A DNA stretch of 64,000 nt. It comes from Phyto melanocephala (taxonomy: Eukaryota > Arthropoda > Insecta > Diptera > Rhinophoridae). The translations under genes and the position numbers were made by a program. Below, in pieces: positions 11,433 to 21,764 of the stretch. The stretch covers positions 107,629,884 through 107,693,883 of the forward strand of contig OW799234.1 of assembly GCA_941918925.1 (NCBI GenBank). Direction: 5' to 3'. Under the pieces are notes generated by a model. That model searched no databases, had not been told where the DNA came from, and was given only the letters and a program-made list of their open reading frames with translations. Position 1 is the first letter of the stretch, and every line of letters begins with the position of its first letter.

Positions 11433-11660
11433 TACACATGTTCTAAGCACTGGCATTTTGTTTTTATTATTTACACCGTGTTTTTATCATTTATCAAACT
11501 CTTTCGATTTATTTAATTTTTGTTGATTTAAAATTAAAACCAAAATACCCAGCGCCTTACAAGCAAGCGTTTCCTGATAAGATAAAATAACCCCGATGTA
11601 CATATGTATATGTGTGTTAGTGTTTTTTATTTAGAACACATTATTTTATATATTTATATA

Positions 11661-12188
11661 TTTGGGTGATTCACAAGGTGTCTTATCATGTCATATTGTC
11701 CTAAAATTTTACAATGGTTTAAAAATGTTGTTGTTGCTTTTCAAACAAAAAGTGTCTTATAATAATAGAACTTTGTACGCTATGTTTATTCGCCGTTCAT
11801 TGTATAATTTTATCGGGCCTACATCCAATTTTGAGCGCAGTTGCTAATTTTTGATAACAAATCACTGGTGGCGTCAAATAGGATCGGCTAAGAACTCTGC
11901 TGTTTCTGTTTATCAAACAAAATTTAATTTATTTGTAATTTATTTGCTTGAGTTTGCCATTACAACATCTAAAATGTACTTTTCGCACAAACTGGCTATT
12001 ATTTTGTTTTTTTTTTCACTTGTTTTTGGCATTATGAAAGAAAATATTTATTTTTATAATTGTTTTACATCAGCTGATTTAAATTCAAAATAGCACACTT
12101 AATTATGAGGGGTTGTTCACAATAGTCTTAATTTTTCATGCTATTATTATAGGACATATGATTTTATGACACTATTGTGAATCCCTCA
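11661..12188. mobile_element. Probable TIR element with GGGATTCACAA-type ends
   Basis: The left end, GGGTGATTCACAAGGTGTCT plus TATCATGTCATATTGTCCT, matches the inverse of the right end, GAGGGATTCACAATAGTGTC plus ATAAAATCATATGTCCTAT. A nested inverted pair also lies near the right end (GAGGGGTTGTTCACAATAGT at 12107-12126 against 12166-12187). The interior holds no recognisable transposase. Confidence 0.5.
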
Positions 12189-12767
12189 ATTATGTTTAAA
12201 ATTTATAAACCATAAAGAGTTGTGCTTTGTTCTAAAATTTCGTTGTTTGTTTTTCATAACATCTAATTTTTTCAATTAATTAATTTATCGTTTTAATTGT
12301 TTCAAACACCTAAACTTGAATTCAAGCTTTTTATAAAATAGTTTAATGCTTAGTGAATACTTGCTTAGTTGTAAACAAATGTTTATAATAAAAAACCGAG
12401 AAATACGACTGACACAAAATCTAATAAAAAATATGAGGAAAAACAAATAAAAACTCAAATTTAATGCCATCAAAATTAACCGGATACCACAGTGGGGAAA
12501 AGAAGAATTTAATGATGATTATAAGGAATAACAATGTATGGAAAAAAATTATTATTTCAAACGAAAAGCAAATAAACATTGATGGATGGTTTCATTCGTA
12601 TGTTTGTTTGAAAATCATTCTAATCAGCAGAATTTTTAGCTGCGCACAAAAATTATCAGATAAATAAGAAAAGAAATTGTATAAGACGGCATTTATATGT
12701 TGAAGACAGAGATTTGAAGGAGTATAAGCATTTACTAACTTAATTAAGGGTTTTTTTTTAATTTTAA
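12189..12767. other. AT-rich noncoding stretch
   Basis: No recognisable gene or repeat. Short open frames on both strands overlap each other and lack motifs. Confidence 0.35.
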
Positions 12768-13590
12768 ATAGGCCGTGCCGAATCTGATAATACCCTTCGT
12801 CATCATGTACTGACCTCATCGTATCATGACCTTAATTTCAAATTTAATGTTATGCGCCATTTTGCTTTATTGTTGATCTCCACTAGTCCCTTAATTTGAG
12901 ACCCATAATGATAGGGTTAAGAAAAAAAACTATCTGCCATTTTGTTTTGACGCCATCTTGGATTATACACTTTTTCGCAGTTTACAGTGTATTATATTCA
13001 GCTAGTCACGCCCTTTTATCTTATACCCATAATGACCCTTTCGGTTGTCTTGAAGAAAAAAATATCAATTTTTGTTTGTAAATTGTAGGAATAATACCGT
13101 TACTGATATATAGTTGTGCTAATGTATCAATTAGTTTAAGAACGATTTGTTAGCTTTTTTGAGGAATAATTTCCGATGCCACAGCTTACAATTGGGTGTT
13201 TATTGCGTATGCAAAAATTATTAAGAAGTTTAGAAAACACAATATATTTAAAAAATACAAATTTTTTAGCGAATAATTTTTGCCGATAACTTTGCCGCTA
13301 AGTGATCGATTTGTCACAGTTATTTCTTAGTGTCATATTATAGCTTTGAATAATAACAAACGTGTTTAATAAATTATCCAAGGGCTAAAAAGTTTTTGTT
13401 TTTTTTTTTGTTTAAAAATAAGGGAAAGAACAATTGTGTTTATTTGTTCTTATCTCCGAAAGTTATGGAGCGATTGTGCTGGATTTCAATAGCGATTTAT
13501 TTTCGAATACTTCAAAAATATTGAGACCATAAACTGGTCTGTGGAACCCTTGGACAACAGACAAACATTGTTCAATCGACTTTCCTAATC
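12768..13590 (-). mobile_element. DINE-1-like element, type B copy
   Basis: The hairpin end is at the left: TAGGCCGTGCCGAATCTGA, then TAATACCCTTCGTCATCATG. Type B blocks follow (CCATAATGATAGGGTTAAG, a GCCATTTTGTTTTGACGCCA-type block, ATCTCCGAAAGTTATGGAGC). The right end has ACAGACAAACATTGTTCAATCGAC, the decayed core terminus. The block order is the same as at 49325-50230. Confidence 0.65.
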
Positions 13591-13804
13591 ATAATCTTTT
13601 AGAACTCTATCGGGTCGCAAATCAATATTGTTTACTGACAAGTCTATATACACCCTTGGCACCACAGGTGAACGGTATAAACAATCAAAACATTATACAT
13701 TTTTAATTGCACCTCCTGGTGTTATTATCCTTATAATCGGTATTTAAAATTAAATAAATTGATGGTAATTCTTAAATAATTAGTTACACACAATAAGATT
13801 TTAA
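13591..13804. other. Noncoding spacer
   Basis: AT-rich DNA between a DINE-like element and a mariner fossil. I see nothing in it. Confidence 0.3.
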
Positions 13805-14400
13805 ATGGAATAATACGTTGGGTTCATGGCCTCGAACATACACAGACTTTTTTCAAAATTTTCCATCACCTTTTGGCAAACATTTTATTAAATTTTGTTG
13901 ATGAAGTCTTAATGCGCCTTTGGCTGTAAGCATCAATGCACAACATTAAACCTCTAATAATTTCCTAAAACAAATCTGATTATGTTTTATCATACGATCT
14001 AGAGAATCGATTCTGGTTACCGAAACACGATTAGACGGCCTAAAAATCTGTATTGCAGTAATTGAATTGTTTCATGTGGCTTCATTCGTATTAATATCAT
14101 ACAAAATTTTGCTAGAAATAACTTCGGCATCCTGTCGGGGCTGTCTCTGCTGCATCAGTCTCGTTATTAGGAAATATAGTCCAAATATGCCTCCAGTCTT
14201 TAGTTTGCACCAAACAGTGACACGTTGAGTATGAATTTGTTTTCAACAATCCCGTGTGGTTTTTATTCGCACCTCAAATCCATCAATTTTGACGATTAAC
14301 AGGGCCATCTAGGTAAAAATGTGATTCATGCAACCACTTGTTGATGTTTATTAACACACTCATTTTTATTCGCTATGCATGGCGAAAGCTGTCCGGTACA
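13805..14400 (-). pseudogene. Degenerate Tc1-mariner-type transposase
   Basis: On the minus strand near 14340-14290 the reading ESHFYLDGPVNRQN corresponds to the mariner block SDEAHF.LNG.VN.QN around the second catalytic Asp. After stops, LLKTNSY..CHCLVQT corresponds to the RVTVWC block. Near 13900-13820 the reading KVMENFEKSLCMFEA resembles the family's C-terminal KV.ENF..R...C.A block. Several stops and frameshifts separate these pieces and the segment carrying the last catalytic acid is not recognisable. This is an old inactive copy. Boundaries are approximate because I could not locate inverted ends. Confidence 0.65.
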
Positions 14401-14939
14401 AAGGATTTGAGTGCGTTTGTGAAACAGTGCGTTAAGCACAATATTTGATGACCTCTAATTTGCATTGTGTAAACGCTGGATGAAAAGCAATTAAATTTAT
14501 ATCCATTTAATTGAAAAAGCAATTTCGAAAAGACCACATCTAAAATATTACCACAAATTCATCTAAATGCTTCCCTGCACCTGATATGACAGCATCCATC
14601 TTTTCTAACAAAATATCGCTAAATTACTTCAACAGTGACATAACTAACAAAAACATAGTTTCGAGTAAATCGGCTTTGAAAAAAAGTGTTATCTTGTACT
14701 CGGTTTTAAATGAGCCAATTTTGAGTTATGACACTTTATAAGGGAATGGGCGATATACAGGAACAATTTTGGAAAACACACAACTCGAAAAGATTTGAAA
14801 GTGTATCGAAGAGATATGCCCTTTTCGAAACTCATGCTTCACTTATTATTTACATGTTGTAAACTTGTGTTAAATTTTCTCTTCATTTAACTTTTTATAT
14901 AAATAAAAATCAAATGTCGTTCGTTGGTAATCGCTGCTC
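14401..14939. other. Noncoding stretch
   Basis: May include the N-terminal part of the adjacent degenerate transposase, but I could not read a convincing motif. Confidence 0.3.
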
Positions 14940-15810
14940 CGGTTTTGTTTATTTTTTTATTGTTTGTCATAACCCAACTTAGGTTTTTACGGAAAGAAAA
15001 GTTGATCACGCCCACTTTTTTATCTATTTAAATATGGCGAACGAGTATTTTTTTATTATAAATAGTAATCCAGTTTAAGTTTTTACGGAAACCGATTTGA
15101 CAAATTTTTTTTAATGTTTATATAATCTTTTTCGATATAAATAAAAATTAAATAATGTCCGTTGCTAAGCGCATCCTGGTTAACGGCTGTGTTGATTTTG
15201 TTATTTTTTTTACTATTCTTACGGACATTTGGCCTTAAAATGAAGTGGGCGTGACACCTCCCATACAAAATCAAACGTTTTTGCCACATATCCAGAGTAC
15301 TGTTATACCGAAAGTCTTCGAAATTAGTGTGGGATGTTAAAATATAACTTGTATGGCTAAGCTTGAAATCAGCTAGAAAACAACGGTAGGCATGACACCT
15401 TAAATATTAATAAAATAAAATTTATTATACATTTAGAAAACTATTACATCTCAAAGCTTTGTGTTCTCTACTTTTAATTCATTTATCTTATTCCAGCCAA
15501 CAAATGATACGATCGGATCAGGGGATGTGATACTCCCCATACAAAAACGCTCATTGTATGACATATTTCACAAACTGTGTGTGAGTTTTCAATCCTGGTA
15601 TAAGACTTTTTCGTACAAATAATCAGTTCATTTAAATGATTGGATATGATCAAAGGAGAGGGCGTGTCACTTCCCATACAAAGAAAATTATACTTAATGG
15701 CATATCTACAGAACAATAATTGTTATTAACTTTAAATTCTGTTTAATTGGCAACAATATCATTTTACTTCTTTTGACACAAGTTCGATAGGATCAGAACA
15801 GGGTACACAG
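14940..15810. repeat. Degenerate repeat cluster with GGCGTG.CAC..CCCATACAAA blocks
   Basis: Two copies of a GTCGTTCGTTGG/GTCCGTTGCTAA plus AGGTTTTTACGGAAA-like unit lie at about 14915-15005 and 15070-15190. They are followed by three copies of a block with (G)GCGTG.CAC..CCCATACAAA at 15248, 15528 and 15661. The last two are about 135 bp apart. Open frames here (15083-15289 and 15483-15716, minus) are translations of the repeat, not genes. The class is unknown. The motif family is shared with 5950-6399 and 18290-18790. Confidence 0.5.
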
Positions 15811-16534
15811 CACCCACTATACCAGAAAATAAATTGGATGTTATTCTTGAAAACTGTAATCTCAATTTGATTTAAATTGATAACGTTTTCCTAGTGAGAG
15901 CAAAAATAGTAAGAATCAAAGAAGGGAGAGTAATATCATCATACGAACGAAATACTGTTAAACATAATTGTGGCATATCTTAAAGACGGTGGCAGATAAT
16001 ATTAAAACCTATCTTTAAATAAGTACAATGTATTCGATTGGCAATAAATTAAGTAAATTCCTTTAACGCTCTGTGAAAAGATTAAAAGCTTAAGTTGGTA
16101 AGTCAACAGACATACCCCAGCTTCATTTGCAGCTGTGTAGCAAAAATAGCATTCAACTTGAATTTTTGTTGTTTTATAAAAAGAATATCAAAACACAAAC
16201 TCTATAAGAAAATAGACAAATAGTCGCAAAAAAAATTAATCACATGAATAAGAAATATAACAGATTTGCTAGTAAATGCCAGTACTACATTTCGAACCGT
16301 TTAAAAGTTTTACCAAACATTAAATAATTTATTTATTTTTTTTTTTGTTCAAGTATTGTTGCTCATTTAAAAAAAGTTATAACCACAATTCTTAATGTCG
16401 TCAGTCAAAAGGCAAATCGTCTTTATTTACTGAAAATGTTTAAAACAAATTTTGTTTAACGCAAAAAATCATAACTTCACAAACAAAAATAACAATTAAA
16501 TTTAGAACTATTTCTTATGTAGTTTTCTTTTTAG
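15811..16534. other. AT-rich noncoding stretch
   Basis: No gene or recognisable repeat seen. Confidence 0.35.
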
Positions 16535-16535
16535 C

Positions 16536-17205
16536 ATCCCAGCAAAATAACACATTACATTATAATGACTTGAAAGTACTAGAAAACAGTTGTTCACTAC
16601 TTACAATTTGGCATCTAAACCCATTATTTTAACACGGCGATGTCATTGGAGGCAAGTACTTACCACCCTCGCTTACAAATAGGGACTCGTATAAGTACTT
16701 ATTACGGTCGCTCATAAATAGGGACTTAAATAAGTACTTACTCCTATAGCAATATATAAGTACTTGATTTTAATAACCTAAATAACCCATTATTATTATG
16801 GACTTACAGAAGTCGTTCGGTTGTTCTAAGGACAAAAATTCGGTTAGATTATTCTGAGATACGTTAATTTGAAATTTAACAATCAGTGAAAATCTATAAG
16901 TCATCACTTTGTTAATGAAGTGCTTTGCCGCTGTTTTCAAAATAATTATTACTTATACCCTAAGCGCGTTAAACTAAATGAGAATTATAAAAAGTTATGT
17001 ATTTGAATGGCTTCTAGTAAATTTTGCACTAAGAAATTGTGTTGTGTGTGTATCTAAGCAAATGTCTGAAATCAAGTACTTACGTAACAAAATTATAAAT
17101 CAAGTCATTACTAAAATACTTCTTAGTAAGACAGACGATATGTAGTAGTCATTGAAAAGTATGTTGTTTAGTAAGAGCAAGTCATTACCTAGTTTTTGCT
17201 GGGAT
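16536..17205. mobile_element. MITE with ATCCCAGCAAAA inverted ends and an internal 40-bp tandem repeat
   Basis: The ends are ATCCCAGCAAAATAACACAT at the left and the inverse of ATCCCAGCAAAAACTAGGTA at the right. Subterminal ATGACTTG/TCATTAC motifs sit at both sides. Near 16650-16760 there are two full units and one partial unit of about 40 bp: AAGTACTTA, a ...CGCT.A.AAATAGGGACT block, then the next AAGTACTTA. No transposase is present. Target duplication is not obvious. Confidence 0.65.
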
Positions 17206-18188
17206 ATTCTAAATATTACTGCTATTATAAAATTATGAAAATTTTCGTTAGAGCGTTTTGCATTTGAGGTGACGATATACATATTAAAAAATATTAGTTC
17301 GTTAAACCAAAACTTAAAATACTTATATTTTTCTAATAGATTAAAAATCAGAAGAAAAAAAATGAATAAAAAAAGATTGAAATAAATATTGAAAATCCCA
17401 ACAAGAGACACACACACACACACAGAGAATCCAGTTTGTTGATGTATGAATGTAAATAAAAAAAATATACGAAGCCATACAGATGTGTACTCCCATCTAC
17501 TTCTCTAACACAGAAACCCAGAAAAAGAAATGTCAAGAATTTAACTTTTTTTTTTTGAGAGACAACAACGATGCGAAATGAAAACTTTAAATATTGGCAC
17601 AACAAATAGAACGACAAATTTAAATGTAATTTCAATATCGACATTAAGAATCTATTTATGTTTTTAGATCCAAATTGCTGCAAATACCAATGAAGAAACG
17701 AGAAATATCGAATAAAACTATTTAAATAAACTAATTTAATTACGCATAAATTTAACTTAAAAATGGCTGAAATATACATTATTTGTGAAATATTTACATA
17801 AATAGATAAACATAAGGATTTTAAAATGGTAAAAATGTCTAATCACTAGAGTTTTTCGTTTACGAGTAGCTGGAAAATAAATATTTATCGGAATAACAAT
17901 CGGTTGTCGAAAAGACAATGCGCTCACAGACAGTGACAGTTTGGTGTGAGTTTTGGAGTAGTGGCATCATTAGCCTGTACTGCGGGGACTTTTAATGGGC
18001 CGCAGCAGCCACATGAATGAGATCATGTTCTATAAATCGTGCGACTATTTGTTATATCTTTTAAAGTGATGTTGTACTAACAGACATTTTGTTTAGTTCA
18101 TTTCATTTAAAGTTTTAAAAGGATACTTGAACCTCCCAGTACGTATGTTTCTGCTCAATTTGTAACAATCGGTTCATAATTATATTTA
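17206..18188. other. Noncoding stretch with a short (CA)n tract
   Basis: A CA microsatellite lies at about 17409-17424. The two overlapping minus-strand open frames (17100-17423 and 17348-17779) run through T-rich antisense and the microsatellite and have no recognisable domain. Confidence 0.4.
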
Positions 18189-18930
18189 ACTAGCAAAGCG
18201 CGTTGCTACGCCCCTTAATGAATAAAATGCATTTTGAATTTTGATTTAATATCAAGTGCAAGAAGCTAAATATTATAACTTTTTTTTTAATGGGCGTGGT
18301 AATGCCCTCTTTTCTTATCAAGAAATTGTTTAGTCATGAGAGTTCAATAAGTGTGCAAAGTTTCAGAAAAATCGGTCAAGTTCAAGTAGCTAAAAATTAT
18401 AACTTATTTTTTATGGGCGTGGCACTGCCAACTTTTCTAATCACGAAATTGTTAAATCATGAGAGTTCAATAAGTGTGCAAAGTTTCAGAAAAATCGGTC
18501 AAGTGCAAGTAGCTAAAAATTATAACATTTTTTTATGGGCGTGGTACTCCCCACTTTTCTTATCACGAAATTGTATAGTCATGACAGCTCAATACGTGTG
18601 CAAAGTTTCAGAAAAATCGGTCAAGTGCAAGTAGCTGAAAACTTAATATTTATTATGTATGGGCGTGGCACTGCCCACTTTTCTAATCACGAAATTGTAT
18701 AATCATGAGTGTTCAATAAGTGTGCAAAGTTTCAGAAAAATAGGTCAAATGAAAGAAGCTAAAAATTATAACTTAGCCCCGCCCACTTTTTACCACCCAT
18801 TAACACTTCGTGGAATGTGTAAATCAACTTTCCAAAGTTTGAGTCCGATCGGCTTTACAGTTTCGGAGTCTATAGATAACACACACACACAGACAGACAG
18901 AGTTTCATTTTTATATATATAGTAGATAGA
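18189..18930 (+). repeat. CTAGC-element containing about 4.5 tandem 122-bp units
   Basis: It starts with CTAGCAAAGCGCGTTGCTAC. Tandem units begin ATGGGCGTGG at about 18290, 18413, 18535 and 18659, each followed by a CACTTTTCTTATCACGAAATTG-like block and GTGCAAAGTTTCAGAAAAAT. A final GCCCCGCCCACTTTTT half unit follows. The element ends in TCCGATCGGC, a CA/GACA tract, and TTTTTATATATATAG. Because units average close to 123 bp, two or three stay in one reading frame and give repeated SVQSFRKIGQ peptides; I read this as coincidence. Diverged relatives lie at 50455-50628 and 61809-62130. Confidence 0.75.
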
Positions 18931-19336
18931 AGCTAAAGGTGTTAAATAATCAAAATCAAGATATAAGCAACTGTTCTGCGCTCCGAGTTAAATCAAATTG
19001 TTCGTAGTAAAAACAGGGTGTACATCACAAAAAAACAAGAAGTACCACTTGTGATGAGATAAATATTAAAAATATTTACTATTTGTATCAAAGAGATAAA
19101 AAAGAATTCTTAACTCAAGGTCATTGGATTTAAGTACATACATGCTTATGCATATTTATATCTATTAAGAGTGCTCCAAAACAAACTATAAAACTGAGTT
19201 ATATACAAAATATATTGCTTTTTTGTAGATTGTTATTTTTTAATTTAATCATGAAGTGTGCAGAATAGAATAAAATATGTACGTAATAGTAGCACATACA
19301 CATTTCGTGAAAAATTTTCATAACCATTTTGCATAA
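18931..19336. other. Noncoding stretch
   Basis: Nothing recognisable. Confidence 0.3.
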
Positions 19337-20129
19337 GGCTACTGTCAGAATATGCGCGAATATCAGCGAAGATCTAAGCGACGCTACGCTACACTGCTTG
19401 TGTTTGTGTTACGTGTTCATTTAAGAAATGTCAGAATGAGAGCGAAACTTATGCTACACAAAACAGATTGTGTATTAGTTTGTATCGCCTTGTAAAGGGT
19501 GGTTAAATTTTAAGGGTCGCTGTCAAATGTGAACCGCACCTTAACCTTAAGTTTTTTTTCTGCATTTCATTTGACATTTCTAAATTTCAGACTAACTAAA
19601 TTTGAACCATGGAAAGATACACAATCGAGCAACACATTAAAGTAATTCAGCTTATTATTAAAATGGGCGTTCAAATCAAAATGCATTTTGTGCTCTTCGT
19701 GATTGTTTTGGTCAACATAATCGTTCTAATTCGTCCACAATCGGGAGTATTTCAGCAATACAGGTCTGTATGAAATGTGAAAACATCTGTGAATGCCTTC
19801 TTAATTCGTTAAACGGAAAGCATTGCTGTTTTTTCGCGATAGTGTGGCAAAAGAGTGGTCAACCTCGACTCATCTTCGTGCCCAACAACTGAAAATCAAC
19901 ATTGTCATTGAAAATTTGGACTATCGGATGGAGGTGTGCCGCCGACGTCGCGGCGGCCATTTGACCGATATTTTATTCCATACATAACTGAACCATACCA
20001 ATATTATCATTATAAAAATAAATGATAATAATTTCCTAAATAATTTTTATTTTATTCAAAAGTCAACATCGGCCCTTAAAATGTAACCACCTTTTAGCTT
20101 CATTTTAAACAGACGCTCTGACATCAGCC
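19337..20129. mobile_element. Outer MITE with GGCTACTGTCAG ends, TAA target duplication
   Basis: The left end is GGCTACTGTCAGAATATGCG and the right end inverts to GGCTGATGTCAGAGCGTCTG. TAA flanks both sides (19334-19336 and 20130-20132), as expected for PIF/Harbinger-type insertion. A further GTCAGAATGAGAGCG copy lies at 19425-19440. A mariner-type element has inserted within it (19495-20094), so the original MITE was only about 190 bp. Confidence 0.65.
19495..20094 (+). mobile_element. Tc1-mariner-group transposon, internally deleted, about 600 bp
   Basis: Inverted ends: left AAGGGTGGTTAAATTTTAAG, right inverse AAAAGGTGGTTACATTTTAA, with GGG.CG.TGT matching beyond. TA duplications lie at 19493-19494 and 20095-20096. 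After the left end, ATG at 19609 opens MERYTIEQHIKVIQLIIK, the usual N-terminus of a paired-like HTH transposase in this group. Frameshifted remnants of the ALRDFFG..NR motif follow. Near the right end MEVCRRRRGGHLTDILFHT, ending in a stop, is the family C-terminus. The whole DDE centre is missing. The element is non-autonomous but has both ends, so it could have been mobilised in trans. Confidence 0.85.
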
Positions 20130-20132
20130 TAA

Positions 20133-20632
20133 ATGTCGGTGAATTTTTATAGCTGCAGCTTTAAATTTCCTATTTCACGGTATGGGTTATTAAAGGCTGT
20201 GTTAGCATTGACCTTTGACCTCAAAGTTTAATCAATAATCTAACAATATTTCATAGGAAGTTTTCAAACTGTTGCCATTAAACTTTTATTATTTTAAAAA
20301 ATAATTGGTTCAGTAGTGCCTACAATGCCTTAAATACATATGCAACTACGGCTACATGTCTGCACATGCTATTGGGTGCAACGTAAGGAGCTGATATTAA
20401 AGTTGATTGTTGTAAAGCGTTATTTTTTAACCCTTAGGGTTTTTAAAATTAATTTAAAAAAAACCCACACAAAAAATTTCCAAAAGTTAATGAAATGTTT
20501 GATTAGAGCAATAAAGAATATTTCATAGAAATTTTGCCTGCGGCTACGCAGTAGTGGATCCATCTGTAAGTCAAAATTTTGGTATCTCACCAATGGCAGC
20601 TGCAATATTTCTTTCGGGTTTGGTATTGTTAC
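20133..20632. other. Noncoding stretch
   Basis: No gene supported. The open frames at 20340-20528 and 20420-20680 overlap on opposite strands and lack motifs. Confidence 0.35.
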
Positions 20633-21756
20633 CAGAGACCTGCGCCGAACGTCTGACAGCCGGCTAAGCCGCGGCAACAATCAGTTGTGGCAGCCGCCGC
20701 CGCCGATATTATTGCGGCTAAAAAACGGCTTAAGTTAAGCCGCCGATTTATTTTTTTATATCTTGTAAAAAAAAACTTTTTTTACTAAATTTTTATTGTA
20801 AAAAAATCAGTTTGTTTTAAATCTCGGTATTTTTGGTTTAAATCATAACAAAATTTGTCCTGAAAACAGATAGGAAATCAAACAAGCTTAAAAATTGCTA
20901 CATTTGCTTATATAACAGCTGAATATTCGCCATTGGTGGGTTATAGAAAATAAGCAATATGAGAAAATACTAGCGACATTACATCACTGGTACAAACGAA
21001 CGTTGAAAACTTTTTAAAAGTTAAAGTTGCTTATCCCCAGAAGACAATGCACAGGAAAATTGTTTTGAAAAAAATATTTTCTAAACACAGTACGGTTAAA
21101 GAGTTAAGAAGAAATAATTATAAGTGTGTATGGAATTTTTCAATGGAAATGTAAAGTGAGTTAATTATTTGTAATTGTAATAATTAGAGCCAGTTTTTAA
21201 AAAGATAAAATATTAATAGGAAAATATACAAATGTTTAAAAATGTTAGTCTTATTTACTTATTGGCTTTTATTGTTTTTAAGTAATTTATATTCGCCAAA
21301 CACAAATTGTATCAGTACAGTGTAGTTCAGAATGGGCAAATATTAAACGAAATGGACGGTCACAATATGAATCAATGTTATATGTTTTGGTTAAGTGAAA
21401 ATCACGAAGATCAAAAACTTTTGACCCAAAATTAATTGTTACTTTTTCCTGTCAAATATTTTCTTGTCTGAACTTACCTTAAAAAAGACAAAAAAAAACA
21501 ACGACAGCCTTTAAGTATTGAAAATTATTCAAAAGTTTTTGAATTCTTTAAGTACATTTTTGAAACGTTTTTTTTTTATTTTAATGTTCATATGTACATA
21601 TGAATATTAAATTCGAATCATTTATTTTAGCCGGCTAAGCCGATTTTTTGGATGAGCTGAAAAAAATATGGCTAGCCGTTCGGTTATCGGCTCGGCCGCC
21701 ACGCTTATTGGTAGTCAGACGCCGCCGCCGTTCAAAATAATCAGCGCAGGTCTCTG
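20633..21756. mobile_element. hAT-like non-autonomous element, 1124 bp, GC-rich tips
   Basis: The ends are CAGAGACCTGCGCCGAACG at the left and the inverse of CAGAGACCTGCGCTGATTAT at the right. CAGAG-starting tips are typical of the hAT superfamily. The flanking 8-mers ATTGTTAC (20625-20632) and ATTGTGGC (21757-21764) agree at 6 of 8 positions, fitting a decayed hAT target duplication. Both subterminal regions contain unusually GC-rich CCGCCGCCG and AGCCGGCTAAGCCG motifs, while the centre is AT-rich without a transposase. A shorter relative lies at 32348-32895. Confidence 0.75.
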
Positions 21757-21764
21757 ATTGTGGC

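Noticed and set aside
17100..17779. Overlapping minus-strand frames of 107 and 143 codons
   Set aside because: They run through T-rich sequence and a CA microsatellite in two different frames and show no domain.
18290..18922. Possible repeat protein with repeated SVQSFRKIGQ units
   Set aside because: The nucleotide units vary by a base in length and break frame; the DNA is a tandem noncoding repeat within a dispersed element.
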